Shown: positions 38,648-51,030 of the stretch, piece by piece
Position numbering within the stretch: the stretch's first letter is position 1
How the letters are laid out: each line of letters starts with the position of its first letter
Source: Lamellibrachia satsuma
Taxonomy: Eukaryota; Annelida; Polychaeta; Sabellida; Siboglinidae
Assembly (NCBI GenBank): GCA_033239005.1
Contig: BSQZ01000035.1
Coordinates: forward strand, 6,502,501 to 6,566,500
DNA: 64,000 bases
Reading direction: 5' to 3'
Program-made: the position numbers and the translations under genes
Notes under the pieces: model-generated
What the model was told of the DNA's origin: nothing
The model's database searches: none
What the model saw: the letters and a program-made list of their open reading frames with translations, nothing else

Positions 38648-38720
38648 TCTGGAAATGAAATTGTCGAAAAGGTTGGCAAGGTGGTCAAGAAGCTTCTTGG
38701 GTACGACATCAAGTATGGAG
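38648..38720 (+). CDS. TRPM-like: TRPM-like channel, exon 6
   Basis: 25 codons opening after CTTTCAG in phase 0: SGNEIVEKVGKVVKKLLGYD and a short tail, ending GGA G|GTATTT in phase 1. The (I/V)..(V/I)G.VV..LLG pattern matches the TRPM segment just before the PF..L..WA helix. The exon's last part is nearly repeated in the intron upstream (38587-38615). Confidence 0.78.
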
Positions 38721-38879
38721 GTATTTATTGAAATCAGCTGATAAAACAACCTTTTATTGTTATCTAAAGGTGTTATCATATTGGTATGGATTATCAAGAA
38801 GACACACATGTTGATTTACAGTTGGCATTTCCAGGAATAGAATAACGTATATTTTATTCGGCATCTTTAATATAAAATA

Positions 38880-38890
38880 TTTTGTAGCTT

Positions 38891-38922
<32 letters not shown>

Positions 38923-39150
38923 TGTATGTATGTATGTATGTATGTATGTATGTATGTATGTATGTATGTTCCCTCGTATCTCCGTTATGTTCGCATGTAG
39001 GGGCTGAAATTGTGTTGGCAGGCATCGGGGCCCATGATGGTGGTTCGTACATTAAAACATATTCGAAATTCCCTCGATTTTTGGAGTTTATTTGGTTGGT
39101 TGCTTTTTGTACCGTGCAACGCGAGTAGCTCGGCTAATAATATAATTAAG
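38880..39150 (-). mobile_element. Dispersed retroelement with tetranucleotide tail, copy 1
   Basis: Read on the minus strand, it starts ATTAGCCGAGCTACTCGCGT..GCACGGT and ends in (CATA)n (38893-38969 on the plus strand as TATG). The interior (TACGAACCACCATCATGGGC, then GCCTGCCAACACAATTTCAG) matches the plus-strand copy at 57640-58430. The simple-repeat tail suggests a LINE- or SINE-mobilised element; no coding capacity is seen. Confidence 0.7.
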
Positions 39151-39514
39151 AACAAATAGGCTTACTTGTGAGTTCATGTTGCGTGCTACTGAATAGCACA
39201 GATACAACATTTTAAACACATGTATCAAAATGATGGCCTGTGTCATTATTATTCCTACTATAAAATATGTGCTGTTTTCTCATATATTTGACAGTACTGT
39301 GCTATCCGGATTCCTGTCATTATGTCTTAGTATGTCTTCTGTAAATACTGTAACTTGCTTATTACAATATACCGTATTATTTGTTAAATATATGTTAATG
39401 TCCACATAGACCATGAGTTACACGAGTCAACTTGTTACCTGGTAAAAGTGTATGCTGAATAAGTACACCGTGACGTTATTGTATGATGTCGTGCTTTGCA
39501 AAATGCGGTTGTAG

Positions 39515-39628
39515 ATGAAAAAGATGGCAAGTGTCGCTATCCTTTGCGAGACCTGTTTGTCTGGGCTTTATTGCTTGACAGACGAGAGCTGGCAGAATTG
39601 TTCTGGGAAAACGGTATCAACAACATAG
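39515..39628 (+). CDS. TRPM-like: TRPM-like channel, exon 7 (helical repeat, family hallmark)
   Basis: Two bases after GTTGTAG complete an Asp codon; then EKDGKCRYPLRDLFVWALLL and DRRELAELFWENGINNI. This is the TRPM hallmark PF.(E/D)L(M/L)(L/V)WA(V/I)L..R.(D/E)(M/L)A..FW..G. It ends ATA G|GTAAAA, phase 1. Strong family evidence. Confidence 0.95.
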   Translation: MKKMASVAILCETCLSGLYCLTDESWQNCSGKTVSTT

Positions 39629-40410
39629 GTAAAAAAGCCACATTACAATAATCTATCTTTAATCTATAAATAATTGCACGCACTCACACAACCATGGTGG
39701 AATGGGGATGAGAACATCGCTGCATATCTATCATTCTTTCACGGAGTGATTTTCGCTGTTCTTTATGAACCAACGTTGCTGTAATTTGGACACATGCCCT
39801 GACATTTACTGAAGTTGCTGTAACAAATACCATGGATGGGTGGGTTTGTGTTACTGAATTATTATTTTATACATTAAACAATACTTTTATCTAGCAAATT
39901 TACATAGTGGTCCATACTATTATGAACAATATCGTATCAGCATGCAATATGGTGGTCTTGGATATGTGCATTTCAGGGTGTCAATATTTTTCAACATTAT
40001 ACTTATGTGATTGAGTAGTGTAGAGTTTTATTTCCACACATAATCTAAAGTAATGTTCACGCCACAAGTAGGACATAAAACAACACATTTCAGTACAGTG
40101 GACAGAATGGCAGTTAACATAATCAGCCGTTTATTCGAATCAAATATGTTGGCTCGGAAAGTCATTCCCTATTCCCGCTTTATTAAAATACGCTGCTGAC
40201 GTGAATATAATCAAATTGTTCTGGCCCTAATTGATAATTAATATTAAGCGGAGTGCATTGTACCGTTGTCGATGTTTATTTTCCGCAACCATGACATACA
40301 AGTTCTGTCTTTTCCTACAGCGACTTCAGTAAATGTCAGGGTATGTGTCAAATCACAGCAATGTTGCTGAATAAAAAACATCACTCCGTGAAACAGTAAT
40401 AACAAAGGTA
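39629..40410. other. Intron 7: no gene seen
   Basis: No recognised exon or repeat in this AT-rich stretch. Confidence 0.4.
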
Positions 40411-40414
40411 GTAG

Positions 40415-40650
40415 AACGAAAGGACGCGAGGTGTCATTACTGAAGGTGCAGTGTATATTGAATATCAAAAAGTACTCATTCTTACAGAGGACAATAACTG
40501 AATGTAACATATTATCTGCAGATTGTGTAAACACTAGCAGCTTGTATATATTTAAAGACAAAATTGACAAATATCTCAGGAGGGCGTGTCACACATAGAT
40601 GGTCTTTGCCTTGGATGGCAATCTGATTAAATCTTGTTGACATACAATTT
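40415..40650 (+). mobile_element. Decayed LINE 3' end
   Basis: Fragments of the same 3' region as 28940-29220: AAGTACTCATTCTTACAGAG, a TTAAAGACAAAATTGACAAA block, CTCAGGAGGGCG, then GCAATCTGATTAAATCTTGT. All frames broken. Confidence 0.7.
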
Positions 40651-41090
40651 GATTATGACAAAAAATACTTTATGCCCGCCATCTTATATTTTAAGATGGC
40701 CGCCATACCACTTCCCGCTTGTTCTCATATCTCTTCTTTTAGACCACATAGAAAGCTGAAATTCCGGCTAGTCTAGTGATCTTCCAATGTTTGCTGTTAT
40801 AGTATGACGTTTTGGTAAATGCAACCAAGCGAACAATATTCCCCATGTCATAAAAATACAAACGCATACCCCTTTAGTTATTTTATCAACAACCAGTTAA
40901 TCAATCCGAAAACATATTTTATGATAAATAACGGGCGATTAACTGATCGATTGAATCGCACGTCATAGAACCGTACACAAATCAGGCCTACATGCATACA
41001 TGGAAACATGCATTCACACATGCCTTTGTAGCTATGCCACTATGTACTGCTGCGCCAGTGATTGTCACACATGTTTCTTACTTTTACTAG

Positions 41091-41190
41091 CTATGGCTCT
41101 TGTTGCCTGCACACTTCTTCAAGCGTTGGCCAACACAGCGGAACACATGGATCTGCGTGAAGTCTCAAAGCACTTTAAGGATCTTTCAAG
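41091..41190 (+). CDS. TRPM-like: TRPM-like channel, exon 8
   Basis: Opens after TTTACTAG with two bases completing an Ala codon: AMALVACTLLQALANTAEHM, then DLREVSKHFKDLS. It matches the TRPM A(L/M)A(A/K).L...(L/M)A segment that directly follows the FW..G hallmark. Ends TCA AG|GTAAAA, phase 2. Confidence 0.93.
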
Positions 41191-42059
41191 GTAAAACGAT
41201 TTTCTCTCAGCCAACTCCAATACTTTAAATGACATTCTAAGTTCACTAAAAGTCATATCGAATTCAGATGCAAGTAGTTTAGGATAAGTGAAATATCGTC
41301 TCCATGCTGTGCTGCTTATCGATTAGGAACTGCTTAACCCCTTTTGTTTTGGAGTTCTGCCGAGCAAAGGCCTCCCGAGGATTTTAGCGCAATCTAAGTT
41401 TTTTATATTTTATTTTGTATTATATTGTACTTCGTAACTTCTGGAACAGTGATATACAAATTGGGCTAGTCTCCGTCTGACTGTCTCTTATACCTTTGGT
41501 GTTACCATGTATAATTCTCGATTTGTGCATTTGTTACATCTTTTGAGGAACGTCATGAAGTTGTTTTCCATTTCGGTTCTGTTCCTGAGTGAAAATAATT
41601 TATATAACTTATTTTGGCAGGTCTCCAATACTAACCGTTAAGTTATGCTTTGGTATGGATTCGATAATTGAATTTAACTTAATCAGCTTTACCATAGTTT
41701 GTTTTAGCTTTAAGATTTCCACCAAACCGAACTGCAATATTTCGAGGAAAAATGGACTGTGTGAAGTTGTTCTAGGGAGCTCTTCCAACACTTGCACTAG
41801 CTTTGTTCTTAGTGGTCAGCTGGTAGTCAGTTCCAAAAGACTCATTTCGGATTTCAATATCGTCATGGTGTATTCCGTATTCTTTACGCCAACCACGTTT
41901 AGATTGTACCTCTTAGCAAAGATATGTCAGTTCTCCTTTCTTACGCTAGTAAGTATTATACTTACAAAACGGGCAAGGGTTCCTTTCAGCTTGTGCCATA
42001 TAAGTTTGTGAATCCTCATTGTTCGTCTGAAGAACGGAGCATTTTGTGTTGGCTTAAAC
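41191..42059. other. Intron 8 left part: unassigned
   Basis: Open frames of 140 codons (plus, 41589-42011) and 62 codons (minus, 41609-41797) overlap. Neither has a motif that I can name. The stretch may be the 5' part of the LINE beginning near 42060. Confidence 0.35.
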
Positions 42060-42753
42060 ACTTGAGGGTTTTTGACCCTGGTGCAGATCATCAACCTTAC
42101 TTTATTTATTTATATAAAAAAGGAAGATCCATTTTCACTTTTAAAATTCAAAATTGATATATCCAAGGCAAATGTCTATGATAAATTTAATTCTGATAAA
42201 ATGGTCAATCCTAATAATAACTACATTATCCTAGACAAACTAATTTCTACTAATATATACAAGAACTTTACAACTAAAACTGTTAGGTACAACAAACGCA
42301 AACACACAAAAATCAAATTTGATCACTCAAGGAATCATTCCATCAATCTCATTTAGAGAAAGAATATACAGAAAACTTAAACAAACTCCTTATATTTCAC
42401 CTGAATTTGTTCAACTACAAATTAATCTCCACACATATAATCTGATACTAAAAAAGAATATTCGCATACCAAAACAAATGTACTATAAATCCTGTTTTGA
42501 AAAATACAAAACTGACATAAAAGGTACCTGGTATATAATTAAAGACATCGTCAATAAATAAAAAAAAACAGTTTTTCCTGATCAGCTTCAAATTAATGGA
42601 AAACTTATTTATGATAAATCAACAATAGTTAACCAATTTAACTTATATTTTCCAAATGTTGGAAATAAACTTGCATCTATTATTTCCATTCCAAATAATA
42701 ATAACTACAAAGATTATTTAAAATCCCCATGAACAAACAGTCTTAAATGTGTG

Positions 42754-42802
<49 letters not shown>

Positions 42803-44110
42803 ACTACCAACAGGATAATTGATAGTCTCAAATCAAAATCCAGCTATCGTAGTGATGGCCTATCTGTAAAGTCCCCAAAACAAATCAAAGAAAAAGTGTA
42901 TAAATCGATTACTCTAATTATATCAATCAATCTTTATCTATAGGCATATTTCCAGAAAAACTGAAGTTAGCTAGAGTAATACCAATTTACAAAAAAAGAC
43001 GATGAAACAGTTTTTGACAACCATCACAAACATTTCCAACAAAATAAACTGTATTACTATAGCCAATATGGATTTAGAGAAAATAATTCGACAGAATTAG
43101 CTGCCCTTGAAATGATTGACAGAATAATACAGCAAATGGATAAAGGCGAAATCCCATTCAATATTTATATTGATCTATCGAAAGCTTTTGACACATTGGA
43201 TCATGAAATAATAATATACAAACTAGACTATTATGGTATTAAAGGTTCTGTCATAAGCCTTCTTAGAAGTTATTTAACAAATCGCAAATGTTGAATTTTC
43301 ACATATTAAGTCAGAAATAGTAGATATCAAAACTGTAGTCCCCCAATGGGTCAATTCTTGGAACCCTTTTAATTATCATTTATATAAACAACAGCCAATG
43401 CTACTACTGGGTACATTATTCAATACAATCATATATGTTGATGATACAACCTTAACTGGCAATCTAAATGCTTTTAATTATTATAAATTATAGCAATATC
43501 AGTCAACATATAAACAATGAAATAAACAAAGTAACCACATGGCTGCAAGTGAAAAAGTTATCACTTAATGTTAAAAAACAAAACTCATGATATTCCATAA
43601 CCCATTGAAAAAGATAACTATACCCAAAATTAAATTGAAGAATATTGAATTATATCCGGTTGATGATTTCAATTTCCTAGGCCTTACTGTCAACAATCAC
43701 TTATCTCATCTCAATTACGCAATACTTGCAAACAAACCAATTACAAACAACAGAATAAATGTCTAAGAACTATAACATCTTCCAAATATAATGCTCATAC
43801 CAACCCCATTTTCAAGAACATAGGCCTTTTAAAACTGTTGTTTTTAAACTTCAACAATTAACTTTCTATTTAATGCTATGCTCATTATGCATAATTCAGA
43901 CATTCATACCTATCGTACCAGAAACAGTTATAATATCTACATAAACCAGGTAAATCATAATTTGTTGCCACTAACTGCATTAGACATTCAATTATTCACA
44001 CTGTTAACAATGTGCCATTTGAAATAAAAAATAAGATTTATACCCATTCTCTCAAGGCTTTTCGATATATACTATGAAACTACTTCATAAGGAACTTGGA
44101 AACTGAATGT
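42060..44110 (+). mobile_element. AT-rich LINE with reverse transcriptase, decayed
   Basis: Broken frames in order. 42300-42345 and 42319-42560 give GIIPSISFRERIYRKLKQTP, then RIPKQMYYKSCFEKYKTDIK and GTWYIIKDIVNK, the linker between endonuclease and RT. At 43112-43294 FNIYIDLSKAFDTLDHEIII and LLRSYLTNRK form the RT palm. Near 43430 IIYVDDTT is the catalytic box. 43600-43700 gives the MIFHNPLKK to FNFLGLTV region, and 43985-44060 a VPFEIKNKIYTHSLKAF end. A TA array (42757-42799) interrupts it. The normal GVPQGS box is decayed (VVPQWV). Confidence 0.88.
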
Positions 44111-44689
44111 TTTATACCAAACTGTTATACATGTACTAAATGAAAATAATAAGATAGATGTAACTTTAAATGAAAGAGTCATCATGACAGTATTTTGTAG
44201 TATAATTAAATAGCATATTATGCATTTAGTATTTAAAAGATATCTAGGGCTAAGTATTAGGTATATGGTATATGGACCAGTTAATTAATATTAATTGGTG
44301 TTAGTTATTGTTACCCCGGTAGTTTGTTTGATAATGTGTGAGTATTAAATTAAATTAAAGTAATTTAATGTAATTTACATACTATTATTTTATATTATAT
44401 ATTTGCTTATGTTTGATGTTTGTTAGTTAGTGTTAGTTAGTTAGTTAGTATTAAATAATGTTAATTAATGTTCATGAGTTACTAATTAGATTACGTTTAT
44501 TACAATAATTATTGTGCTACTATAAATTTGTATTAATATTATCCATTAACCAACAGAGTGGCTCTTATGTTAGCGGCTTACATCATGCCTTTATGACAGA
44601 ACAACACAAACACATTGGTAAAATATGAGCAGTATTTTATTATAAAAACTTGGCGAAAAGGGACAGCCCGGCCGTACATGTGGGGCCAG

Positions 44690-45034
<345 letters not shown>

Positions 45035-45059
45035 TATCGAGAGGACTGGCTGCGAGGCC

Positions 45060-45135
45060 CGGATGTTCACGTGACCGGACATGGTCCTGTGCGAGCTACT
45101 CGATCATGATCACGTGACTGCGGCCACGTGACCTG
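45060..45135. promoter_or_regulatory. Cluster of three CACGTGAC motifs
   Basis: CACGTGAC occurs at about 45069, 45113 and 45123, in a locally GC-rich 75 bp patch. CACGTG is the palindromic E-box recognised by bHLH factors. It lies in an intron, possibly within a repeat; function is inference only. Confidence 0.35.
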
Positions 45136-45702
45136 GGGCCTGCATACCTCTGGGTGTCCAGCCAAGAGTGGTTATTTATTAACCGAATGGCCCAAGATAT
45201 AAGCCTTAATAAGAGTACCGGGTATATCTGACCATACATTCATTTATTTATATTTGCTGCATTTGATATGATCGTATGGTCAAATAAATTATTATGATTC
45301 TGATTCTGATTCATATGTCGCCAAAAAAAAACGTTGAATAGATATACCGTCGGTGTTCAACCACTACTTCCAGCCGTTGCGGACATACATATCAAAATAT
45401 TATACTATAATTATGTTTTTGCGGATATACAATATTAAACAATTACTATAGTGTCGCCGCAGAACATGTATACCAAGTAAGTTCTAAACATATAATTGCT
45501 ACTATAATGATTATAAACATAATCATTATCATCACTTTTTCCTTCACATGAACGAATATTCATCGCATTACTCTTTGTCTGGGTTAAACATCTTGCATTT
45601 GACACAGTATGACAATCATGTGTTCACTGCGTGCAGTAACCATTTTTTAATCATTATGAACAATCTGCAACATTGTGTTATTTTTCTTTTATTCGGTTGT
45701 AG

Positions 45703-45928
45703 CTTGTACGAGGATCGGGCAATCGGAGTTCTGCACAACTGCTACCACGAAGACGAGATGAAATCAAAGGAATTGCTCGAAATGGAACTCAATGCGTGCG
45801 GCAACAAATCAACGCAGAATATCGCTGATATTTTCGATGTGGATTTCTTGGGTCGCACACGTTCTGATGAGACTGTCGAAATTAGATGGACACGACAACT
45901 TGCGACTGATGAACATAACCATCAGCAG
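45703..45928 (+). CDS. TRPM-like: TRPM-like channel, exon 9 (helical repeats)
   Basis: One base after CGGTTGTAG completes a Ser codon; then LYEDRAIGVLHNCYHEDEMK, SKELLEMELNACGNKSTQNI and IADIFDVDFLGRTRSDETVE. It aligns with the TRPM stretch A..(L/V)L..(C/S)Y..DE..A..LL..EL..W......L.(L/I)A......F(I/M).H. It ends CATCAGCAG|GTGTAG, phase 0. The donor is weaker than others in the gene, but the next exon is in frame. Confidence 0.88.
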
Positions 45929-46259
45929 GTGTAGTACTTGCATTTCAGATTTCCAAAATAATCATGCATTATGCAACATGGAATAAAAACTAAGGTAACC
46001 ATCTCAGATACGATATAATTTGTAAGAACCTTATAACAGCGCATTTAGGCATTTGTGGATTACTACATTCCAGAAATACAGAAATGGCAATGTAATAAAC
46101 TCTACCAAAACTATTTATATATGAACTTAACATACTATGAGCTTGTTTAACAATCACTTAAGGTATGCATTCCTTGTTTGTAAATATTATGCTTCTGTTT
46201 CATTTACATGTCATAAATGATTTCAAATTAATAAAACGAATGAAGATGAGGAGGTTGTA

Positions 46260-46870
46260 TAGACATGGTCTACAGCGACTTCATTCACACCACTGACCAA
46301 TAAAGAAACTAGACAGCTATGGGATCAAAGCTATGGGTTGCATAATTGCTGGCTCACAGAAGTCACCGTAAACGACTCCTACTTAGGCTGGCAGGAGGTC
46401 ATAAGTGGTATACCCCAAGTGGCAGTGATTGACCCTCTGCTTTTCGTCATCTTCATCGATGATTTGCTTGAAGTTGTAAATTGCTCTGCCATCTGTTTGT
46501 GGACGATGTGAAGCGTTTCCACTCAATCTACTCTGGGGATGACTGCATAAGAGCCCTGTCCTTGCCGAATACTTGACACATTCATCACTCTTGACATTCC
46601 ACCCAACTAAATGCAGCCGCATGAGAATCGAAAAATCACACACACATAAAAAAAACAGATATACACCTGACCAGAACACACCAGTACAGACAAGGTGAAA
46701 GATACCGGAGTCACTTTTGATTCTTCACTCAACTTTGAGGCACATGTGTCAGAACAAGTTTTGGCGAAACCATCTTGCCAAACTACACTATGCTGCCCCA
46801 CCCCAATCCTGGAAATTGTCAGATGCACAATCAGACCTGACAATAAGATAAATATTAGTAACATCAGAAG
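46260..46870 (+). mobile_element. LINE reverse transcriptase fragment
   Basis: Translation near 46390 gives WQEVISGIPQVAVIDPLLFV and then IFIDDLLEVVNC, a decayed S-G-(V/I)-PQG(S)V-(L/I)GPLLF(V/I)..I(N/D)DL box. A VDDVKRF-like box follows near 46500 and TGVTFDSSLNFEAHVSEQVL at 46698-46757. Several frames. It sits in intron 9 inside the inverted TA arms. Confidence 0.8.
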
Positions 46871-47040
46871 GCAACAAGAACACCATTTTGTGAAAAGGTA
46901 CAGCGTTTGTGTGCTTATACACCTTTAGAATGAACCGTACATTATAATTTGTTTTTATAACTTATTATGCAAGCATTGACAAAATCACTGACACATGCAG
47001 ACGATAAATGCAAACATGTGTTACATTTTTTGCATTACAG

Positions 47041-47157
47041 AACGCCTTGTCACCCGGTGCTCATGAGACGATATGGCAGAAATGTAGAAACTGCGCCAAG
47101 CGGAAGCTGCAATGCATTCAACGTGCCACTCCAAAAACAAAGTTCTACGTTCACATG
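47041..47157 (+). CDS. TRPM-like: TRPM-like channel, exon 10 (pre-S1)
   Basis: 39 codons after TGCATTACAG, phase 0 on both sides: NALSPGAHETIWQKCRNCAK, then a basic run with two further Cys and TPKTKFYVHM. In TRPM channels the same position carries the pre-S1 helix and the AP..KF....(I/V) lead into S1. Ends CACATG|GTATTA. Confidence 0.9.
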
Positions 47158-47344
47158 GTATTATACAATATTTGTGCCACCTTTCTCAAGCACCTTGTAA
47201 TTTGGTTAACTGTATTATAAGTTATACTGATATTTCGTTGGGTCATTTGAAGTTAATACTCCTTTCAACACAGCACTTTAACTATCGGTATGATGCTCTA
47301 AATGGAAAGCTGTATTTCAAACACTCACCGCCTGTCCGATCAAT

Positions 47345-47397
47345 TCACTAAACTGTTACGATAATCAGAACTGTGTGTTTTCATCATTGGATTGGAT

Positions 47398-47446
<49 letters not shown>

Positions 47447-47465
47447 ATTATATATACATCATATG

Positions 47466-47514
<49 letters not shown>

Positions 47515-47524
47515 ATATATATCA

Positions 47525-47611
<87 letters not shown>

Positions 47612-47619
47612 TACATATA

Positions 47620-47670
<51 letters not shown>

Positions 47671-47690
47671 TATGTTGACACTGTAACACA
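47345..47690. repeat. TA-rich inverted-repeat arm B
   Basis: Reverse complement of 44690-45034: CACTAAACTGTTACGATAAT, ACTGTGTG, CATCATTGGATTGGATTATA, the CAATTATATATACATCATATG word and TA blocks. The two arms face each other about 2.3 kb apart with exons 9 and 10 between them. Confidence 0.92.
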
Positions 47691-48790
47691 TTAGTGTTGT
47701 CTACCTGCACGTTCTGAAGGAAAGAATGTCGTGGTGCACGTAACTCTGGGTCTATGGTGTTGTGATCAGTTAAACCTGATTCGACAAACGTGACCGAGCT
47801 CAGGATATGCACATAATCATCACACTAATACCCAACTTCTACCAATGTTGAAGGAAATGTCTTGAGTGATCATATGAGGATCATTATGTATGTTACCAAA
47901 TCAGCTCAATTTGGTTTTCTACTGCATCTTACATATTTGTGTTTGTTGTATGATGGGCTATGATTCCCGAGTTTCTAATTCATTTGTTTTTTGGGACTAA
48001 TTTTTGACTGAGGTGGTAATGTTCAATGTTTACAATCAAAAAGTAATGTTCCCTCTTTTAGTGAACAGTTGAAAGTTTGATTGATTATATCCCAAAAGCT
48101 CCAGATGATTTATTATCCTTTATCTTCAATATTATCCTAGTTACCATTTTAGGAGTTCACAATTACAAACAAAGCAATCATTCAATGGCATCCCCATTTA
48201 AAGGCCCAAACACCGTATGCAATGGTAATGTAGCCGATAAACAGAAAGTTTGACTAAAACAAGAACACGCATAAAACTTATTAACAAAATCTAGACAGAT
48301 TGCCACATGCATGTATAAACGCCAGATGGCATGTGGACGGATTTGGTTTGATGAGTATTCGAGATGTATTATCTATGTTTCATATTATGAGGTTAGAGGT
48401 CATATTGGAAATCAGTATAACATTTGAATTATAATCACTCGTAATAGTCAGTGAGCAATTTCCGACCAAATACCAACTTTTTAAAAGAAAACGCAAATGT
48501 TCTGTCTGGAAGAAAGCTGGCTAAATAGTTTGGTTTGCATAAAGGGTCAATTTCTATAGAGTCCTATCTTTTTTTGGCAACTGTTGCTAAGCTTGAATAT
48601 CATATAGGATCTGCAAAATGTCTACAACAACGACTTGCAAGCATGCTTATGTATTTTTGGTTCATTCACGGATAGCTGCTTATTAATGCTGCTAAATACA
48701 AAATCAGTCTTTAAAAACTATTTTCCATACACAATAATACATTATGTGTTGAAATGAAACACATTGCTTGAACATCTGGCTATGTTGCAG
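47691..48790. other. Intron 10: no gene; possible LINE 3' UTR trace
   Basis: Around 48290-48345 ACAGATTGCCAC and CCAGATGGCATGTGGAC resemble the LINE 3' UTR repeat seen at 37860. The rest is unassigned. Confidence 0.4.
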
Positions 48791-48934
48791 GTGTTCTATT
48801 TCGCCATGGTGTTGACATTCAGTTTCATGTTGCTGACTGAACTTCCTCGGAAGTCGGAAAACAGATGTCCTGGCTGCATAGAAATGATTGTGTGGATTTT
48901 GATTGCAACGTTCATCGTTGACGAGTTCAAACAG
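48791..48934 (+). CDS. TRPM-like: TRPM-like channel, exon 11 (S1 and S2)
   Basis: 48 codons after ATGTTGCAG, phase 0 on both sides. The first transmembrane helix is VFYFAMVLTFSFMLLTEL. A short loop PRKSENRCPGC leads to the second helix IEMIVWILIATFIVDEFKQ, whose final (E/D)E.(K/R)Q matches the conserved end of S2 in TRPM channels (CEE.RQ). Ends AAACAG|GTAAGT. Confidence 0.94.
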
Positions 48935-49543
48935 GTAAGTTAATTTAGTATTAGCAAATAATTGGTTCTCTATTAACACTCCTAGAATTCAACCCTAATT
49001 ACAGTAGTTTGTTGGTCCAGACATCTGCCGTCCTAGGCACGTGCCTGGTTCCTCATAACCTTTTGCCCATCTATTTGTGGCTGGATGTTCTGACATCGCG
49101 TATTTCTATCGAAATACCAGTTAGCTCTGCCCCTTCCCCCCCGTCATTTGACAAAGTCTCACTTTTAAAGGATCCTCCTCAATTCGATTTGTTTTGTTAG
49201 TCTCATTTCAAATTCATTTTTTTGCAAAAAAATCAAACCTACATAGTATTTCCTTGACCCCATAAAGTGTTTATTATTTTGTATATCTACTATTTTAAAC
49301 CGTATTTATCTAACGACAAACTAACGATAATTCGTTGGATGATTTGAAAAAAAATATGCATTTGTTTATTAAATCGACTGCGGATGTTATATAAACTGTC
49401 CACACACTACATATTTGGACACCAACGAATTCACGATAGGCTAAATTAAATCAGTTGAGGATGGAGTGTTAATCTCGCTTTACTGCGAGTTTTGGTGCGC
49501 AGAGCATGCAGAATCACGTAACGCTCAAAAGCATACAGAGGGA

Positions 49544-49545
<2 letters not shown>
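48935..49545. other. Intron 11 left part: no gene seen
   Basis: A 63-codon frame (49009-49200) has no recognisable motif. Otherwise AT-rich. Confidence 0.4.
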
Positions 49546-49949
<404 letters not shown>

Positions 49950-50169
49950 CAGTATTAGCTTCTTCTTGTTTTAACTTCTTGTATTTATTCTAATTTATTT
50001 TGGAAATTAATTAACATTTTAGCTGATTGATAGTGACATTTATCTGAATGAACATATTTATTTATTTTAATATTTAAGCTAACTTGCTTTAATCATGTGA
50101 TGATTGTACAGCTGCATTATCTTAATGAATTTATTCTTGTATTCAAATTTGTTTTTATTTGTTTTATTT

Positions 50170-50258
50170 TTGTGCTAGTTGTATGTACAACGCTGGGAAC
50201 TGTTATGGATATATGGCGCTATGTAAAATTAAATATTATTATTATTATTATAAGCACC
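50170..50258 (+). mobile_element. L2-like LINE 3' tail close to exon 12
   Basis: GTATGTACAACGCTGGGAAC, then GATATATGGCGCTATGTAAA and (ATT)n match the 3' end organisation of the L2-like element at 26930-27000 (a GCGCTATA-type block followed by ATT repeats). It ends about 37 bp before exon 12. Confidence 0.7.
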
Positions 50259-50295
50259 TACTTCTGGTACGGAGATACATCTGGTCCTATTGCAG

Positions 50296-50517
50296 ATGGC
50301 GTTTGGCTGGACAGAATATATCAACTCCTACTGGAACATCCTCGATTTGATCAGCTATGCAATATTTGTAGTGGCATTCATGTTTCGGATGGCTAAACAG
50401 CTTGACCATGCTCGTGGTTTCTACTGCATCTCCAACTTCTTCTTGTACATACGTTTGATGCAAGTGTTCATGGATTCCAACCACATCGGTCAGAAAGTGT
50501 TCATGGTTATGAAGATG
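50296..50517 (+). CDS. TRPM-like: TRPM-like channel, exon 12 (S3, S4 and S4-S5 linker)
   Basis: 74 codons after CCTATTGCAG, phase 0 on both sides. YINSYWNILDLISYAIFVVA is S3 with the family's (F/Y)W(N/R)..D signature. After FMFRMAKQLDHARGFYCISN comes S4, FFLYIRLMQVFMDSNHIGQK, and VFMVMKM begins the linker (family pattern (L/I)R.(L/M)..(F/Y)....(L/I)G.K(V/I)..(I/M)..M). Ends GAAGATG|GTATGT. Confidence 0.95.
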
Positions 50518-50884
50518 GTATGTATGCATAAACCTAGGTAGATTGGTAATCATGTAGAATGGTAATGTAACATGCAGACTTGAATTGTGTTGATCATATT
50601 AGCACAAGATACCGTAATTTTACAGTATATGAATTATAGCATACCAATTTCAGGGCTCATATCTTCGAACAGTTTTTAATGATGTGCCGCGTTTAGATAC
50701 GAATGCATCATCACACAGCAGAGTTTGACATGTGTAAGAAGACATAGTCTCCCAACATGTCTCGCTCAACGTAGCCGCTTTGAAAAAGTGTGGGTGCCAT
50801 ATCGTGAGTTTATTCAAATGGAAATTGTAATAAACGTAGTACAAATTATATGTGACTTTGATGAAATAATAAAGTGAGTAGGTT

Positions 50885-50985
50885 CTTGATATTTTAACAA
50901 GACTGCCATCCAAAGCTAAAAAACCCAGATGGCAAGTTGACAGTGAAGCCATTGGCCTATCGATAGTTAAAAACAAAATTCTGTG
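50885..50985 (-). mobile_element. LINE 3' UTR fragment, minus strand
   Basis: TTTTAACAAGACTGCCATCC, then CCAGATGGCAAGTTGACA and GAAGCCATTGGCCTATCGAT match the 3' UTR of the LINE at 37860-37925. Confidence 0.75.
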
Positions 50986-51030
50986 CAACCTAGCTCATCC
51001 TCGCCGCCAGGGGGACTACAGAGTACAAAA

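Noticed and set aside
38893..38969. CRISPR-like or structured array at TATG/CATA repeats
   Set aside because: Uninterrupted tetranucleotide microsatellites without spacers, in a eukaryotic genome.
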